A stretch of 64,000 nucleotides of DNA from Peromyscus leucopus (taxonomy: Eukaryota > Chordata > Mammalia > Rodentia > Cricetidae): the NCBI RefSeq assembly GCF_004664715.2, contig NC_051072.1, positions 44,127,642 through 44,191,641 of the forward strand, given 5' to 3'. The position numbers and the translations under genes were made by a program. Positions 38,618-50,582 of this stretch are shown piece by piece (position 1 is the stretch's first letter; each line of letters opens with the position of its first letter). The notes beneath the pieces are model-generated. The model worked only from the letters and a program-made list of their open reading frames with translations, was not told the origin of the DNA and ran no database searches.

Positions 38618-38789
38618 CTGAGAGAGTGGATGAGGTCCGCAGGTGGGCTGCCTATCTGGCGTTCTGGTGGTCAGTGTGGCCTCTGGTTCTGCAGTGAGTC
38701 TGCCTGAATTCACCTATCTGTTTTTCTGGCTGGCGTGGTGTGCACCTGAGCTGCAGATATTCACCCCAGGTCCATCCTACTTAGCTTTA

Positions 38790-39155
38790 AATGTCAACTT
38801 GACAAGGCCTGGAGTCACTTGAGAAGGGAGTCTGGACTGAGAGATTACCCAGATCAGCTTATCCTGGAACTATATGTATGGGGGATTGTCTTGATTATTA
38901 ATTTATGTAGTAAGGTTTAGCCATTTTCTGGGTAGGTGAGTCTAGGCTATGTAAGAGAGCTAGTTATGCATGAGTCAGTGAGAAGTTAGCAAGCAGCATC
39001 CTCTATGATTTCTGCTTTAGGTTCCTATTTAAGCCTGCCCTAGTTCTCTCAATGATGGACTGTGACCTTGGAATGTAAGCCAAATAAACCCATTCTTTCC
39101 CTAAGTTGCTTTGATTAAGGTTTTTGTCATACAACAGAATGATAATAGAACAATA
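38790..39155 (+). mobile_element. LTR-like rodent repeat
   Basis: ATGTCAACTTGACAAGGCC, GGGGGATTGTCTTGATTATT, GACTGTGACCTTGGAATG and CCAAATAAACCCATTCTTTC: the same family as 24717-25125. The large L1 landed right at its left edge. Confidence 0.6.
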
Positions 39156-39229
39156 TTACTACAAAGGATGCATCATAAATTAGAAATGTAAAAAAAGATA
39201 TAGGACTAAGACAAAAGACTAGTGTTTGG

Positions 39230-39655
39230 GGGGAAAAGTAATGAACTAATATCTCATTCTTAAGAATACCCTATGCAGCTATCTGGAACAATCTAAAGCA
39301 CTTTCATACTCAAATACTTGTACACATTATGTCAATAGTTCCGATTTCCAAACACTAATCAATGGATGAATGCAAAAATAACTCATAGTACAGGCAATAT
39401 AATAGAATATTATACAGACATAAAAAATGAAGTATTAATGCCTACTATAATGCAGTGGACCTCAAAAGTGTTATTCTAAGTGTTTATGTGCTTCCTTTCT
39501 CTGATATATCCAGAGTGGGTACAAATCCATAGATAGCAGGGTGGTGGCGAGGACTGTAGAAATAAGGAAAAGGGGAGGGGGATGCTTAATGCATTCAAGG
39601 TTTCCTTTGGGGTCTGCAAATGTTTGGAATGTACTAAATGATGCTAACTGTTCAC
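39230..39655 (+). mobile_element. Ancient L1 3' end (L1M-like)
   Basis: The order CTAATCAATGGATGAATGC, ATAGAATATTATACAGACAT, AAAAAATGAAGTATTAATGC, GGTACAAATCCATAGATAG and GGGGATGCTTAATGCATTC follows the 3' UTR of old mammalian L1M elements. Highly diverged. Confidence 0.7.
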
Positions 39656-39662
39656 TCTAAAT

Positions 39663-39850
39663 CAGTGCTTCTCAACCTTCCCAATGCTGCGACCCTCATG
39701 TTGTGGTGACCCCAATCATAAAATTATTCTTGTTACTACTTCATAACATAATTTTGCTACTGTTATGAATTGTAATGTAAATATCTGATATGCAGGATCT
39801 CTGATGCATGACTCCCAAAGGGGTCATGACCCACAGGTTGAGAACTGTTG
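39663..39850 (-). mobile_element. hAT DNA transposon, SPIN-like
   Basis: Starts CAGTGCTTCTCAACC and ends GGTTGAGAACTGTTG, flanked by CTCTAAAT (39655-39662) and TTCTAAAT (39851-39858), an 8-bp duplication with one mismatch. The interior AATATCTGATATGCAGGATC is the reverse complement of that in the copy at 10924. About 188 bp, non-autonomous. Confidence 0.87.
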
Positions 39851-40924
39851 TTCTAAATGCTTAATCTTATGTAATATGAAAAACAAGGTTAAAAGAAAAA
39901 GGATAAATAAATGCCAGATAGATAAATATTTAAAAATAAATATAGTTAAACCACTCAGTGCCAGAAAAAGTAAGAGGAGACTTTTTTTTTCTTGTAACAT
40001 TAAGGTCTGTGAAATGTGTCTAAGCATGACAAGGGTCTCAGAAACTATATTACATACAAAGGTTACCTAGTTCAGAGCACTTGCTCAGTATGAACACAAC
40101 TTTCAATCTGATGCTTCTTTAAAAATCTACAAAGGAAAAGACCAAAAGATATGCACACACCTATGCATAACTTTTAGAAAGCTATTAGAGAAAAGATGTA
40201 GTTTAAATGTATACATGTCAAAGTGGTATTTCAGCGCCTCTTTATAGAACTCAAAACTAAATTAGTGAGAAAACCGTCAGCTTGACTGAGGCAGCAGAGC
40301 AGCAGCATGAAGGGACTGAAGGACCAGGGTGTGCAGTCTGCTCTCTAGGACATTTTGTCCTCCCTCGCCCAGCAAGTAGGTCCGCACTTTCCTGCCTTCA
40401 ACTACGCTGTAAAAATTCACTCACCTCCCCCATGGCTAATCAGACTCTTCCAGAAGACTATGTCAGCCTTCTCTCAGTCTGTCTCTCTCTCTTCCCCCAA
40501 CTACCAACCCCGGCTCCTCTCTCCTGCCTCTATAAAACAGGGTCTCATGAGGTAATGCAGGCTTACTTTCCACACTCAGTCCTCCTCAAGATACTTCAGG
40601 CCCAGACTACAGGCGGACTGCACATACCCAGTTTCAACTAGACTGAAGCACTATTTGGTTTTGATTTTCTTTTTGTAATTTTACAATTCTCATTTTCAGG
40701 TGTTGTGTCCAGTAGTATTCTTTTTCTCTCTGCCTCTCTCTGCTTCACCCCCCTTCCCTACTTCCCTTCCTTTCTATAATATATAATAGGTTAAAAACCA
40801 CATAGGACAAGTATATAAATAGCAAGATCGAAGGCTTAAACCAATGATATTGGTAGTTATATTAAATACAAATTATCTAAACCAGAAGAGGACAAACTAT
40901 GGAAAACCATCTAATTTTACATGA

Positions 40925-41080
40925 AGTTTTATTGAACTGTAGTCATACCCATTCATCTACATCTACGTCTACCCTCTTACTAGAAAGGCAGAACTAAATA
41001 GCTTTGCCAGAGCCTGTATATCCACAAAGCTGAATATTTTCATTATCTGGTCCTTTTCAGAAAATGTTTACTAGAAGCCC
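40925..41080 (-). mobile_element. hAT-Charlie-type MER remnant
   Basis: AAGTTTTATTGAACTG, CCCATTCATCTAC, GCAGAACTAAATAGCTTTGCC, CATTATCTGGTCCTTTTCAG and AAAATGTTTACTAG follow an old mammalian MER repeat of the hAT group. The exact family is not certain. Confidence 0.6.
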
Positions 41081-41194
41081 CAAATATATATCCAGAGATT
41101 ATAGTTTTAAAAGATAGACTGTTAGATACAGTAGTAAATCAACACCAAGATACATGTAATATATAAAAGGCCTAACTTAAATTGAACTTATCAT

Positions 41195-41392
41195 TAGTAT
41201 GTGTGTGAGCATGTGATTGCCAGCACATGTGTGCCATGACATATGGTGGTGGGGGGAGTGCGGTCACAGGGCAACTTTTAGGAGATGGTTCTCTCTTTAC
41301 ATTGTGGGGTCCAGAGACGGAACTCAAGCTGTCAGGCTCACATGGCAAGTGCTGTTGTATACTGAACCATCTCACCAACCAGCCACATTTTA
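41195..41392 (-). repeat. B2/B3-type SINE
   Basis: Antisense: GGTCACAGGGCAACTTTTAG, GTGGGGTCCAGAGACGGAAC, TCAAGCTGTCAGGCTCACAT, GGCAAGTGCTGTTGTATACT, GAACCATCTCACCAACCAGCC. Confidence 0.8.
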
Positions 41393-42149
41393 AAGTTTTT
41401 AATCATTTTAATTTAGTGGTGTGTGTGAAAGAGAGAGTGTGTGTAAGCACAAGAGCTATGGAAAAGCATATTTCTAAATATAGAGGTGCCTACATATAGA
41501 AAATGATGGGAAAAAAGATTTACCACATGACTTGAAAGTTTAAAGGGAATGGTGTGGTAGACAGATTCAAGTCTGGAGATGGGGCAGGAAGATGGGAGAG
41601 AGGAGAGAGTATGCGGGGAACAACCAAAACTAAGTTTGTTTGAAAATACCGTGAGGAAGCATCTTAATCTAATTTGTATACTCATTTTAAATAATAAAAT
41701 AATGCCTGCTCAAATCATGAACCCATCCTGAGATCAGAGATGACATGCTACACTTAGCAGCTGATCCACATCTATCCAATTGCATGCATGAAACCAGAGA
41801 CCACAAGTCACCTAGCAAAGCCAGGTTCACCTCAGCTATTTCATCCACTAATTAGCCCCAATTGTCTCTATAAATGAACTTCATGTGTCCCTTAGCTTAA
41901 GCACGAGCAGCTACGCAGAGGGACCACCAGACCACTCACTTAGCTCAGCATAACTGTGTGAGAAACATATTCTAAAAGGTAGGAACACATCTCATTTCCA
42001 GGCATCAGGCCAGAGCCAGATCAGGAGTAGGATCCAGAGCAAACTCAGACACTAGTCCAGAGCAGTCCTCAGAAATAGAGATGCAGGAACAACACTGCCT
42101 TTGGCAGAGGAATTGCCAACAGCAAGGCTGTCTTCTAGGAATCAAGAAA

Positions 42150-43660
42150 GAAACACGAGAGGCACCTGATAGTAGAACACAGTCACCAGGGAATTTATTC
42201 CTAGGTAGTGTCTATTATTTCAGTCAGTATTCATCTCAGGGGAGGACTGGGGGTTGAGCAGGAAATGACACCCCAACCACACTACGATTCTAGGACACTG
42301 CAAACACTCCCAGTGAAAGAAAGGTGACCAATACCAACCAAACAAGTAAACAAACTCCACAAATCCAACTCCTGATATGCAAATCACAACACAAGTACAC
42401 AAATAATATGAAAAACAAAGATAACTTGTCTCCTCCAAAAACTATCAATCCAGATAGTGGCCCCAAATGAGAAACACTTACAAAAATTCCAGAAAAAAAT
42501 TCAAAAGAATGACTATAAACATGCTCAAAGAAATGAATGAGAATATGAGTAAACAGTTGAATGAAGAAAGAAAGCTGACATACAACATGAAAATGGAAGG
42601 TAAAATACAGATGAAAAACCAAATTGAAATGTTAGAGATGAAAAAAATCAGTGAATCAAATAAAGAGTTCGGTTGAAAGCCTCACCAATAAAGAGAACAG
42701 AACACGGGAAAACAGGCTAGCAGAGCTGCTGACAAAGTGGAGGAATGGGTCCATTCAGTCAAGAGCATGGATACTTGTAAAAAACGTATGAATGGAAAGT
42801 GCAAAGATCTTTGGGATATTATAAAAACACCAAATCTTTGAAGTAGGGATATGGAAGGAGAAGAACTACATATCAAAGACATGGAAATATTTTCAACACA
42901 ATCATAGCAGAATATTTCCCACATCTAGGAAAAAAGAAGTCCATCTAGGTATAAGAAGCATGCAGAAGACCAAATAGCTCCAGAAAAGAAACTCCTCACT
43001 CCATGCCATAGTCAAACACTAAATACCTAGAAAAACGAAAGTGTATTGAAAGCTGCAAGAGAGAAACACCAAGGTACATATAAATAAAGGCCTAGCAAAA
43101 CAGCTGAGTGTTTAGTGGAAGCTTTGAAAAATAAGAAGGGCTTGGAATTATGTATTTCAAATTTGGAAAGATTACAGCTGTTAGCCGGGCGGTGGTGGCG
43201 CACGCCTTTAATCCCAGCACTCGGGAGGCAGAGCCAGGCGGATCTCTGTGAGTTCGAGGCCAGCCTGGTCTCCAAAGCGAGTTCCAGGAAAGGCGCAAAG
43301 CTACACAGAGAAACCCTGTCTCGAAAAACCAAAAAAAAAAAAAAAAAAAAAGATTACAGCTGTTAAACCAGATTGTGCTACTTGGCAAAACTATATGTCA
43401 TGCTGTGGGGAGAAAGAAACATTCCATGATAAAAACAGGCTACAGGAGTTTATGACCACTAAACTACCCAACAGAAGATACTGGAAGTAATTCTTCAGAC
43501 TGAAAAGAATGAGAAGCATATCAAAGAGGCTAAGGGGTGCAGGACTAAATGGTGCTAGAACAGCAGTTAAGCAAATGAGGAATAGGAAAAGACCAAACAT
43601 ACAACATCAACAGAATGACAGTAATTAATATACATCTTTCAATAACAGTCTTAATTTCCC
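42150..43660 (+). mobile_element. Old L1 or HAL1 ORF1-like sequence
   Basis: A-rich plus-strand sequence with degraded ORF1 features: AAATCAGTGAATCAAATAAAG, CTGACAAAGTGGAGGAATGG and ATTGAAAGCTGCAAGAG, a phrase common to L1 and HAL1 ORF1. Remnant frames such as 42467-42676 are rich in Lys, Glu and Met, as in the ORF1 coiled coil. A young B1 sits inside. Confidence 0.65.
43184..43349 (+). repeat. B1 SINE, young cricetid-type, perfect target duplication
   Basis: A nearly pristine B1: GCCGGGCGGTGGTGGCGCAC, CTTTAATCCCAGCACTCGGG, AGTTCCAGGAAAGGCGC, CTACACAGAGAAACCCTGTC and a pure A-tail. Flanked by AAGATTACAGCTGTTA on both sides (43168-43183 and 43350-43365). The GGAAAGGCGCAAAG variant is one I know from cricetid rodents. 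Confidence 0.96.
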
Positions 43661-43689
43661 AATCAAAAGACAAAACAAGCTCTTTTTGT

Positions 43690-44100
43690 GGTAGGTGATG
43701 CTTAATGCAGAGACTTACACAGCACTTATCAAAGTTCTGAGAATGAGTTTGTTGGCAAGCTCAGTCCTAAATGCAGGCGTCTATCTCTATCACTCCCTCC
43801 AAGGCCCAGAGAGCACCAGAAGAGAGGAAGCAGAAGGAATGTGAGAGCTGGAGGATGGGAGGAGAGCCATGAAATTGTCTTCTGGATATGGCATGGCTAT
43901 TGCAATCAAGAACACACAGCATCTCTGACTACCTGCTCTAGACCTGTACAAGACTGAACCCTTCAACACTGATTCATGGATGGAAAGATGCTCATGAGAC
44001 CTCACTTTCCTGAAGTGTTATTGCAGTTAATGGTGCTGGCTGAGGGACTGCCACAGTCTTCAGTGGTTAGTAAGCACTGATTACCAGTTTCACTCTACTT
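43690..44100 (+). mobile_element. Rodent L1 3' UTR fragment (Lx-like)
   Basis: The sequence around GTGATGCTTAATGCAGAGAC, GAGAGCCATGAAATTG, GGATATGGCATGGCTATTGC and GACCTGTACAAGACTGAACC follows a rodent L1 3' UTR. It includes GCAGTTAATGGTGCTGGCTG near the end. Confidence 0.7.
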
Positions 44101-44239
44101 GAAGTTCTGTTGTTTTCTAGATTATTTCTTTTTAAGTGGAATGATTATTGTTCAGTTAACACGTCCTCATGTTTCTAATGTATACTTATATTTTTCTAAC
44201 AAGTATATATTTGAGTTTCTTGCTTAGTAATTTATCTGC

Positions 44240-44562
44240 TGTGGTAGTTTGAATGAGAATGCCCCATAGGTGCATATATTGGAACATTTATCACAATTTT
44301 GAGACTGTTTGAGAAGGGTTAGGAGTGTATCCTTGTTGAATAAGTATGTACTTGTTGAGAAGTGTGACATTGGAGGGGACTTTGAGGTTTCAAAAGCCCA
44401 TACCAGGCCAAGGCTCTTTCTTTGTCTATTGCCTTTGGATCAGGATGTAAAGCTCTCAGTTAATGATCCAGCGCCATGCCAGCCTACCACCACACTCCCC
44501 ACAAATATGGTCACAGATTAACCCTCTGAAACTGTAAACAATCTCACAATTAAATTTTTCTT
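44240..44562 (+). mobile_element. ORR1-like (ERVL-MaLR) LTR
   Basis: Begins TGTGGTAGTTTGAATGAGAA, carries GGGGACTTTGAGGTTTC, AAAGCCCATACCAGGCC, GTAAAGCTCTCAGTTAATG and CCTCTGAAACTGTAAAC. It stops at an A-run before the usual end, so it is truncated. Same family as 61745-62099. Confidence 0.72.
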
Positions 44563-44804
44563 TTATAAAAAAAAAAGACAAAACAAAAGATTGGATTTAA
44601 AAAAAGGAACCATCTATTTTGTGCCTGTAAGAAACACAGCCACCATCAAAGACAGATACTAGTTAGGGTGAAAGAATGGAAAAAATATTGCAAACAGATT
44701 AAAATTAGGAAATAGCAGGTATCATTATTCTAATCTGATGGAATCAACCTCAAACCAAAAGTAATCTAAAGAGAATAAGAAGATCCCTTCATTCCGACTG
44801 CATC

Positions 44805-45205
44805 AGTTACTTGTCTTGGTGTGGTCATAAAGTATCTGGTAGGAAGTAAATTTAAAGGAGGGTTTATCTTGGCTCACAGTTCTAGTGAACAGTGAATCAT
44901 GAAAGAGAAACCATGTGGTAGGATCATGAGATGCCTGGAAACACAGCATCCTCAGTTAGGAACCAGACATGACTGAGGGTACATGACTGCTCAGCTGGCT
45001 TTCTTTTTTACTCAGCCAAGGATTCCAGCCCATGCAATGGTACTGCCCACATTTACAGTAGTTCTTCCCATCTCAATTAATCTAATCAAGATAATCCCTC
45101 ATGGGGCTTGCTAGAGGCTAATCTAAGGAAGATAGTCATTCATGAGTGTGTCCAGTGGCTTGTCTCCTAGATGGTTATAGATTCTGTCAAACTAATCAAT
45201 AAAAC
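44805..45205 (-). mobile_element. LTR-like rodent repeat, antisense copy
   Basis: GGAGGGTTTATCTTGGCTCA, CATGTGGTAGGATCATGAG and ATTCTGTCAAACTAATC form the reverse complement of the family at 24717 and 38790. It interrupts the L1 endonuclease region. Confidence 0.55.
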
Positions 45206-46160
45206 ATCACAGGGATCAATCCAATAAGAAGACATTACAATTCTAAACATATATAAATTGAACATAGGTAAACTTAATTTCATGAAACACAAACTACTAG
45301 ATGTAAGGACACAAGTTAATCCAGTCACCATAGTAATGCAACGACTTTTATATCCCACTCTCACCAACTGATAGACCATCTCAGTGCCACCAGATAGAGA
45401 AATATTAGGACTAAATGACATCTTAAATAAAATAATCTCAACAAACATCTGTAGATATTCCATTCAAAAACTGTATAATATACTTTCTTCTCAGCAGCCC
45501 ACAGAACTTTCTCTAAAATAGATCATATATTACACACAAAATAGTTGTAGTAAATATAGAACACTTGAAATAATTCACCAAGTGCGTAATTCATTTTATT
45601 CTATTTGATCACAGGGATTAAGGCTACAAGTCAACAGTAAGAATTATGGAACAAACACAAACTTATAGCGATTAAACAACACACTATTGAGCAATGAATG
45701 AATTGAAAAATCAAGAAGGAAACAGCAACAAAAATATCTCTGGAATCAAATGATAATGAAGACACAATATACCAAAACCTTTGGGATACAATGAAAATAG
45801 TACAAAGAGGGAAGCTTGGAGTTCTAAGTGTCTACACTAAGAAATCAGAGAGATCTCAAATAAAAAAAAAAACTTTATAATACACCTTTGGATCTTGGAA
45901 AAGTGAGAACAAGCCAAACTCCAAATCAGTAGATTGAAAGACATAATTAATAGAAGGGCAGAAATGAATGAAGTAGATTCTTGCAACAACTACTTAAACA
46001 AGAAGGCAGAGAATACAAATACAGAAGAATGGACAAAGCTACTCAACTGTTGTAATCTAGTTGACTAAATTTATGGAATACTAAACTCAGTAACACTACA
46101 GCGTACACTCTGCTCAAGTACACATGTGATGAGCCACAAAAACACCTCAATGATAAATAG

Positions 46161-46161
<1 letters not shown>

Positions 46162-46193
<32 letters not shown>
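46162..46193. repeat. (CA)n microsatellite
   Basis: About 16 CA units inside L1 debris. Confidence 0.95.
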
Positions 46194-46197
<4 letters not shown>

Positions 46198-47509
46198 ACC
46201 TTGAAAAATATCTAGGACATGCTGTCTATCTATATAGGACTAAACTAAAAATCAGTAATGAAACATATCTGGAAAGGCTGTAGATATTTAGAAAATGAGT
46301 AATTTCTGTATAAAGATAAGGAACATTTAAAAACAAGTGATAATGACAATATGGCATTTAAAACAATGACAACATGAAATTTAAAGTGAAAAACATTAAT
46401 TTTATAATAGAAAAACAACAATCTACATTTTTATACTGAGAAGCTACAGAAAATAACAAATTAAAACAAAGTCACTAAAAATGTCATTAATAAATAGAAG
46501 AGTAAGAATGGTGGTCATGGAAAATAGACAAAAAGCCATAATCTTGATCTTTGAAAAGATCAATAAAATGAATAACCCTTCACTAGAGTAATTAAGAAAA
46601 AGAAATAAAAGATACAAGTTAGTAGTCTGGAGAATGAAAAGAATGATGCCTATATGTTTACAGACATCTAAAGAATAATACAGCAGTATTATATATAATA
46701 TTATGTCAATAAGTTGGAAAATTTTGTAATTACAGAACACATTTCTCAATAAAAACTTCCCATAAAGAAAACTGAAGCCCAACGAGTTTTACAGTTAAAG
46801 TCTATCCAACATTAAAACATAATATTCATTTCCCCCAGGTTCATTGAGAAAATAGACAGGAAAGAAGTGTTTCTCAACTCATTTTATAGAGTCAGCTTTA
46901 TATCAATAGAGGTATCACAAGAAAACACAAGAGACTAATATTCCTTGTGAACATGGGTTTAAATATCCTCAAAAATATTAGAAAATCAGTTCTATTGATA
47001 TAATTAGGATAATACATTATGATAAAGTGATATTTTTATTCCAAGAATACTAGATAGATTTAAAATCCAAAATCAACCAATGTCTTTATTACATTAATAG
47101 TGGATAAACCCTATACAAACATATCAATAGATTCAGAGAACTTCAATACCCATAGATGACTAAAATCTTCAGAACAAAGCACCCTTAACTTGATAAAGGC
47201 CATCTACATAAACTTCTAGCTAACATTATATTTAAAAATGGTTAAAAACTGAACATTTTCTCTTAAGATTGGAATAATAAAGGGATATTGGGCATCCTCA
47301 TTTCTATGTAGCTTTGTACCACATGGAAAATATTAATAGTAATAAAGATTGTAAATAAAAAGGGAAACTGTCTTTGTTCAAGGTTGACATGTAAAAAACA
47401 ACAACAACAAAACCATAAAAAACTCAGAACACAATTTAATAAATGCTCTACAGCAAATAATTGTAATTAGGTCTCAAAATAGAAGGAGTGTATACAAAAA
47501 AACTTAGTC

Positions 47510-47705
47510 GGGGGCTGGAAAGATACAGCTAAGGGCTAATGCCACTCTTACAGAGAACCTAAGCTCACTCCCTAGCATCTGTGTATGCTGGCTCACAACT
47601 GTCTGTAACTCTAGCTTCAGAGGAACTGAAGCTACTCACATGCACGTACCCACACACAGATACATGCACATACATATAACTAAAAATAATAAAAATTTAT
47701 CTTAA
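47510..47705 (+). repeat. B2-type SINE
   Basis: GGGGGCTGGAAAGATACAGC, CACTCTTACAGAGAACC, CTCACTCCCTAGCATC, GCTGGCTCACAACTGTCTGT and a (AAT)n-like tail. Confidence 0.85.
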
Positions 47706-47799
47706 AAATGAGTTACATAATGATAATAATTTAAATTGGAAAATAAAATTGAAAATATGAGTATCATTTATAACATCATTGCAAAGAAGAAAATCAAGA

Positions 47800-47877
47800 G
47801 GTGGAATGTAGCTCACTGGTAGAGTGCTTGTCTAGCATGTACAAGGCCCTAGATTTGATTCTACCTCTGATCTCTCA
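47800..47877 (+). repeat. ID SINE
   Basis: GAGGTGGAATGTAGCTCACT, GGTAGAGTGCTTGTCTAGC, ATGTACAAGGCCCTAG and GATTTGATTCTACC: the ID order. Confidence 0.85.
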
Positions 47878-48402
47878 GAAGAGAATAGTAATAAATGTCA
47901 TAAAACATGTGCAAAACCTATGCACTAAAATATCAAAGAAAGCAATCTAAAGAAGACTAAAATAAACAGAGGTGTATCTCACAGGTACTGATAAAATATA
48001 TTTAAGATATTAACTCTATACAACTTAAGTAGAAAACAAAATAATTTTGAAAAAGTAGCACATATTTGAGATTTAATGCCTGTGACTTTCAGTCCTGACT
48101 GAAAGTTTCCTCTATCCTCTATCATACCTTTGGTTTAAGGATAGACACACAGATCAAAAGTCAGGAAGAGAAATAGCCAACAACAGACCTGTGTGTTCAG
48201 TTGACATCTAACAAAGGCAGCACCATAATCCAACAGGGGAGATGGCATGCTTTCCAACACATGGTGCTACAGAAGTTCAATATCTATATGGGGAAGATGC
48301 ATCTCAAGCCTTCCTTTACCTCTTCTATACAAACTAATTGGAATGGGCTATGTGTTTCCTGTAAAAGTGAAACTATTCTTTGTTTTGTTCTTGCTTTTTG
48401 GT

Positions 48403-48476
48403 GATGGGGAATCAGCTGAGGGCCCTGTGCATGGTAAGCATCCATTCTACCTCTGAGCTACATCCATCACTTCTTG
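48403..48476 (-). repeat. ID SINE, antisense
   Basis: GGGGAATCAGCTGAGGGCCC, TGTGCATGGTAAGCATCC and TACCTCTGAGCTACATCC are the reverse complement of ID boxes B and A. Confidence 0.8.
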
Positions 48477-48744
48477 TTCAGACTACAGCAGCATATACTA
48501 CAACCACTTCTTGAAGAATATTGAAGAGAATGTTTACAACCTTACAAAACACAACTCTAAGATAGGACATGAATGGAAATCATAAGAGTTTAATAAATTA
48601 GCTCTCATCAAAAATTAAAATATATTACCTAAAAACAATAAGCAAAACACACACTAGGAGAAAATATTCATACAACATATGGAGAAATCTGAAAGATTTC
48701 TATCCAGAGTATATGCAGAACACCTAATTCAAGAACATTTTTAC

Positions 48745-48865
48745 CCGAGGTAAGAGGATCACAAATTCAATCCAGCTCAGACTACACAGCAATGTTCATA
48801 TTAACCTGGGCTACATAGCAAGACCCTGCCGCGCCCCCCAACAAAACAAACAAAAACAAAGGGTA
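48745..48865 (+). repeat. B4/B1-like SINE fragment
   Basis: AGGTAAGAGGATCACAAATT, CCTGGGCTACATAGCAAGAC and CCTGC followed by an (CAAA)n tail. Confidence 0.65.
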
Positions 48866-48909
48866 AAAACAGCTAACATATTTGTTAGATACTTCATGGA
48901 AGAAGGTAT

Positions 48910-49065
48910 CCAGCCTGGCGTGATGGTTCATGCCTTTAATCTCAGCACCTGGGAGGCAGAAGCAGGTGGGTCTCCGAGTTCTAGGCCAGCCTGGTCTACA
49001 TAGTGAGTTATGAACAGCTAGGACTACAGGGTGAGACCTCCCAAAACAAAGCGAAACAAATGATT
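48910..49065 (+). repeat. B1 SINE
   Basis: CAGCCTGGCGTGATGG, CATGCCTTTAATCTCAGC, ACCTGGGAGGCAGAAGCAGG, CCAGCCTGGTCTACATAGTG and GTGAGACCTCCC. Confidence 0.88.
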
Positions 49066-49899
49066 TCCATATGGGTAAAGACTATCTCATTGAGTATTGA
49101 TAGGACCATGAAGAACTGGAATTCTTTGGAATGACATGAATCCATTTTAGAATACAAGCATATATTTCTCTTTTTTTCCCTCTGAGTATATTAGTGTAAA
49201 ACTGAAAAGTTGAGGAATTTAAGGTTTACAATGTGATGACCTGACATACACTGTGAAATAACCACTGCCTAGTTAGTATTTTTGAGTGTGGTGAGATGAC
49301 TGTGTGTTCTCTTAGGAAATTTCAAGCATACAATTGTTGTGTAGAAGTTTCCTGAAATTAAAACTTTCCAGAAGGAAACTTCTCACAACAGGATGTTTAC
49401 AGGAAGGTAAAGCAATAGGATGTTCTAAGGGGAGAGAAGTACTCTGAGAAGCTCCTTAAATCAGGAAGTAAACACCCAGTAGCTTCAGAAGTCCCTGGAA
49501 CTGAGCAGTCCTCCTTCCTCAAGTCCACATAAACTGTAAAGCCTACTGAGTCACTCTCAGATGAGCCAGGGCATAAAGAAGACTCAGGCTAGCTGCCTGG
49601 AAGCAGCAGAGACCAGCCAATCATCCTGAAAATAGCAGAGACTTACCAAACTTCCTAGAAGAAATAAAGACCAACGGAGCCACTGGGAAAGGACACTGTC
49701 CAAGCTATTGAGCTGCCTGCAGGCTGTACAGTGTGCTCGGGTTCCCAGCTTTTGTGAACTGCCATCCATGCTGGGATGGGCTAACCCCTATTCCTAGAAG
49801 TAACCTTGATGAAACTGGTCACCAAGTTGGGCCTGTCTTCTGTTTCCTACCTGTAGAGTGGATGTTTGTTCACACCTCCCCAGGAACAGTGTCATACAA

Positions 49900-50190
49900 C
49901 AACAGTACATTCTTATTAGACACAGTATGTTAATAGTTCCAGGATTTATTCATCATATAACTGACTTTATACTTGTTGACCATCATACTCCATCTCTCCA
50001 TCTGTTACTCTCCTTCCAAGACCATAATCAGCCACATTTTCAATGAGATTTTTAGAGCATACATAAAAATGATGTCATGCGCTATCTATGTCTATGTCTG
50101 GTTTATGTCATTTTGCAAAATGTCTTTTGGGTTTGTTCATGTCACAGCAGGATTTCCTTGCTTTATTGTTCTTTTTTCCAATTCTTAAAA
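49900..50190 (-). mobile_element. Ancient L1 3' region, antisense
   Basis: CATCATACTCCATCTCTCC, TTTTTAGAGCATACATAAAA, ATGATGTCATGCGCTATC, TGTCATTTTGCAAAATGTC and GTTCATGTCACAGCAGGATT follow the antisense 3' UTR of old mammalian L1. Confidence 0.65.
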
Positions 50191-50580
50191 TTAAAATATA
50201 ATTATATAATTCCCCCCACACTTCCTTCCAACCCCTCCCATGTCCCCCACTTCCTCTCAAATTCATAGACTCTTATTATTTAAATATTATTATTGTTACA
50301 TATATATATATATACATATATATGTATACATAAATAAATATATAAATGCAACTGACTAAGTCTGTTTAGTGTTGCTTTATGTACATATTTTAGGGCTGAC
50401 CACTTGGGATTGGTGATCATTTAGTGTACCCATCTATGGGAAAGATGAATTCTCACTCCCTTAGCAGCTTTTAATTGCTTGTAGCACTCAATCTAAGAGT
50501 AAGGCCTTGGGTAATTTCTTCCACCTATGTCGGCATGTCATTGTTCAGGTCTTGCTTAAGCAGCCATATTGTTCTTTTTC
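50190..50580 (-). mobile_element. Rodent L1 (Lx-like) 3' UTR, antisense
   Basis: CACTTCCTTCCAACCCCTCC, AGGGCTGACCACTTGGGATT, GGTGATCATTTAGTGTACCC, TATGTCGGCATGTCATTG and GCTTAAGCAGCCATATTG follow the antisense 3' UTR of rodent L1. An AT-rich (TA)n stretch lies at 50298-50345. Confidence 0.78.
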
Positions 50581-50582
50581 AC

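Larger units (their letters stand above)
30633..38774 (-). mobile_element. Near full-length L1 retrotransposon, sense to ADAMTS6, interrupted
   Basis: The element is flanked by a perfect 16-bp target duplication TCCTACTTAGCTTTAA (30617-30632 and 38775-38790). Read on the minus strand it has a 5' UTR (about 38774-38280), ORF1 (about 38278-37200), ORF2 (about 37130-31890) and a 3' UTR (about 31890-30660). Removing the nested insertion leaves about 6.7 kb, the usual L1 length. Both frames are broken by stops and frameshifts, so it is dead. Its 5' end reaches the target duplication, so it was inserted without truncation. Confidence 0.92.
44575..48760 (+). mobile_element. Old L1 ORF2-like sequence with later insertions
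   Basis: Endonuclease-region phrases appear in order: TTTGTGCCTGTAAGAAACAC (QET-like region, 44620), AATAAGAAGACATTACAATT (45220), ATATACTTTCTTCTCAGCAG and AAAATAGATCATATATTAC (45477-45535). Reverse transcriptase and late ORF2-like sequence continues to about 48760 (for example TATCCAGAGTATATGCAGAAC at 48700). No frame is intact. LTR-like, (CA)n, B2 and ID insertions interrupt it. Confidence 0.75.
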
